From Planctomycetota bacterium (lineage in GTDB: Bacteria; Planctomycetota; Phycisphaerae; WQYP01): a stretch of DNA of 6,113 bases. This document shows positions 5,337 to 6,113 of the stretch, one piece after another; positions within the stretch are counted from its first letter, which is position 1; each line of letters begins with the position of its first letter. Under the pieces are notes generated by a model. That model did not search any database, had not been told where the DNA came from, and was given only the letters and a program-made list of their open reading frames with translations. The translations under genes were made by a program, and so were the position numbers. The stretch is from positions 1 through 6,113 of the forward strand of contig JAJZNY010000280.1 in the NCBI GenBank assembly GCA_021852245.1, given 5' to 3'.

Positions 5337-6113
5337 TCAATTCCCACGCGATTTTGTACTTGCAATATCAGCATCGCAACCGGGCTCGCTTGCAGCCAAT
5401 CCAAGCAGGCTCCGCGCATATTGCGAGCTCGATCCCCGCATGCCCAGGAGCGCACGCCTTCCGCGCTGGGCCATGAGCGTGGCACCGCTTTGATCGGTCA
5501 GCCATTTTTCCACCGTTTCGGTCAACTCGTCAGGACCGGCGATCTGAATCGCTCCATCCACAGCTCGCAATGCTGCCACAACATCCGAAAAATTCCACGT
5601 ATGCGGGCCGAAACAGACTGGTTTTCCCAGTGCCACAGCTTCAATCATGTCGCTGCCGCCCAGCGGAACAAGCGAGCGCCCGGAAAATATTCCGCCGGAA
5701 ATGGCGTACGCCTTTTTGAGTTCGCCGAAGGTGTCGAGCATGACCACCTCTTCGCCCGCCAGCGGATGCGATTTCGCATCATCCCGGCACTCCGACCGCC
5801 GGACTACTTTCAGCCCGCGCTGCGAAATGGCATCCATCACCTGCGCATAAACCTCCGGCTTTCGGGGGGCGATGCACAGCCGCAACTGGCTGAATCGTGG
5901 ACGCAGGGCCTGATAGGTATCCAGCAGCGGTATTTCCTCCCCCGGCCCGGTTGATCCAGCGGTCAAAAGCCAATGCTCCGGCAGGATTCCCAGTGCGGCG
6001 GCGAAAACATCCGCGCCGGCAATCTCGGTTGAAAAGTCCGCAGTGTCGTATTTCATCGTCGGACGCACGGTTATTTTTTTCGTATCGGCTCCAAGATCGA
6101 TAAGGCGCCTGCC
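5337..6113 (-). CDS. waaA: 3-deoxy-D-manno-octulosonic acid (Kdo) transferase, 5' end outside window
   Basis: The 258 C-terminal residues are visible and the frame is open to the right edge, so the GTG at 6068 is internal and not the start. WaaA/KdtA is a GT-B glycosyltransferase that moves Kdo from CMP-Kdo to lipid A precursor on the inner face of the inner membrane. Visible, in order: RRLIDLGADTKKITVRPTMKYD, which matches the linker strand RL-x-x-LGA-x-x-x-K-V-x-V-x-x-x-x-K-F-D; LLTAGSTGPGEE, the loop usually written STHxGEE; LCIAPRKPE; VVMLDTFGEL; then GRSLVPLGGSDMIEAVALGKPVCFGPHTWNF, the CMP-Kdo-binding motif with its conserved Glu. The usual GGHN is GGSD and the usual GNLKFD is PTMKYD, variants I associate with Planctomycetes. 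The catalytic Glu of the N-terminal domain is not in the window. Only a 32-base gap separates it from the channel gene downstream. Confidence 0.92.
   Translation of the reverse strand, partial: GRRLIDLGADTKKITVRPTMKYDTADFSTEIAGADVFAAALGILPEHWLLTAGSTGPGEEIPLLDTYQALRPRFSQLRLCIAPRKPEVYAQVMDAISQRGLKVVRRSECRDDAKSHPLAGEEVVMLDTFGELKKAYAISGGIFSGRSLVPLGGSDMIEAVALGKPVCFGPHTWNFSDVVAALRAVDGAIQIAGPDELTETVEKWLTDQSGATLMAQRGRRALLGMRGSSSQYARSLLGLAASEPGCDADIASTKSRGN

Noticed and set aside
5593..5600. TTCCACGT inside waaA as a parS half-site
   Set aside because: Only 8 of 16 parS positions match and the second arm is absent; it lies in conserved coding sequence.
5421..5954. Plus-strand ORF opposite waaA
   Set aside because: The minus strand carries the unmistakable Kdo-transferase motifs; this translation is featureless.

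Overview
The window is a moderately GC-rich bacterial chromosome segment. It has seven genes or gene fragments: two on the minus strand (1-639), three on the plus strand (824-4019) and two on the minus strand (4030-6113). A Kdo transferase of the lipid A pathway shows that the host makes a Gram-negative outer membrane. A small lipoprotein with a HEAT-type repeat and a C-terminal Y-x-x-P...R-R-x-A-I-x-R-W block looks like those common in Planctomycetes. The Kdo transferase variant (SLVPLGGSDM instead of the usual GGHN-type motif) points the same way. Assignment to Planctomycetes, perhaps Phycisphaerae, is an inference from these two proteins and not a database result.

Region 1-639 (minus) has a short HEAT-type lipoprotein. 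Its stop codon overlaps by ATGA the start of a STAS-domain gene that runs off the left edge. The visible STAS domain has no serine at the usual phosphorylation site and carries an N-terminal C-x-x-C. Region 640-823 is the divergent control region between the lipoprotein and a two-part GNAT acetyltransferase (824-1768).

Region 1769-2209 is a 441-base non-coding stretch and the most informative part of the window. It holds two perfect copies of the 16-bp ParB centromere palindrome TGTTCCACGTGGAACA, with centres 275 bp apart. The second copy extends to a 20-bp perfect palindrome. A partial parS-like half-site and one perfect DnaA-box consensus lie between them. parB follows directly (2210-3124), so the region resembles a chromosomal parS cluster and possibly part of an origin-proximal domain. 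No parA is present, although the ParB N-terminus keeps the LGKGLNALI motif typical of ParA-interacting ParB proteins. The CTP-binding GERRxR motif reads GHRRTA.

parB is followed after 37 bases by a TTG-initiated RluA-family pseudouridine synthase with an S4-like N-terminus (3162-4019), probably in the same transcript. This gene converges, with a gap of only 10 bases, on a minus-strand pair: a partial Kdo transferase (waaA, 5337-6113) followed by an MscS-family mechanosensitive channel (4030-5304). Both of these are envelope functions and are probably co-transcribed.

I see no tRNA, rRNA, CRISPR array, insertion sequence or phage gene. The window looks like ordinary core chromosome. Its special points are the parS/parB locus and the STAS/lipoprotein pair.
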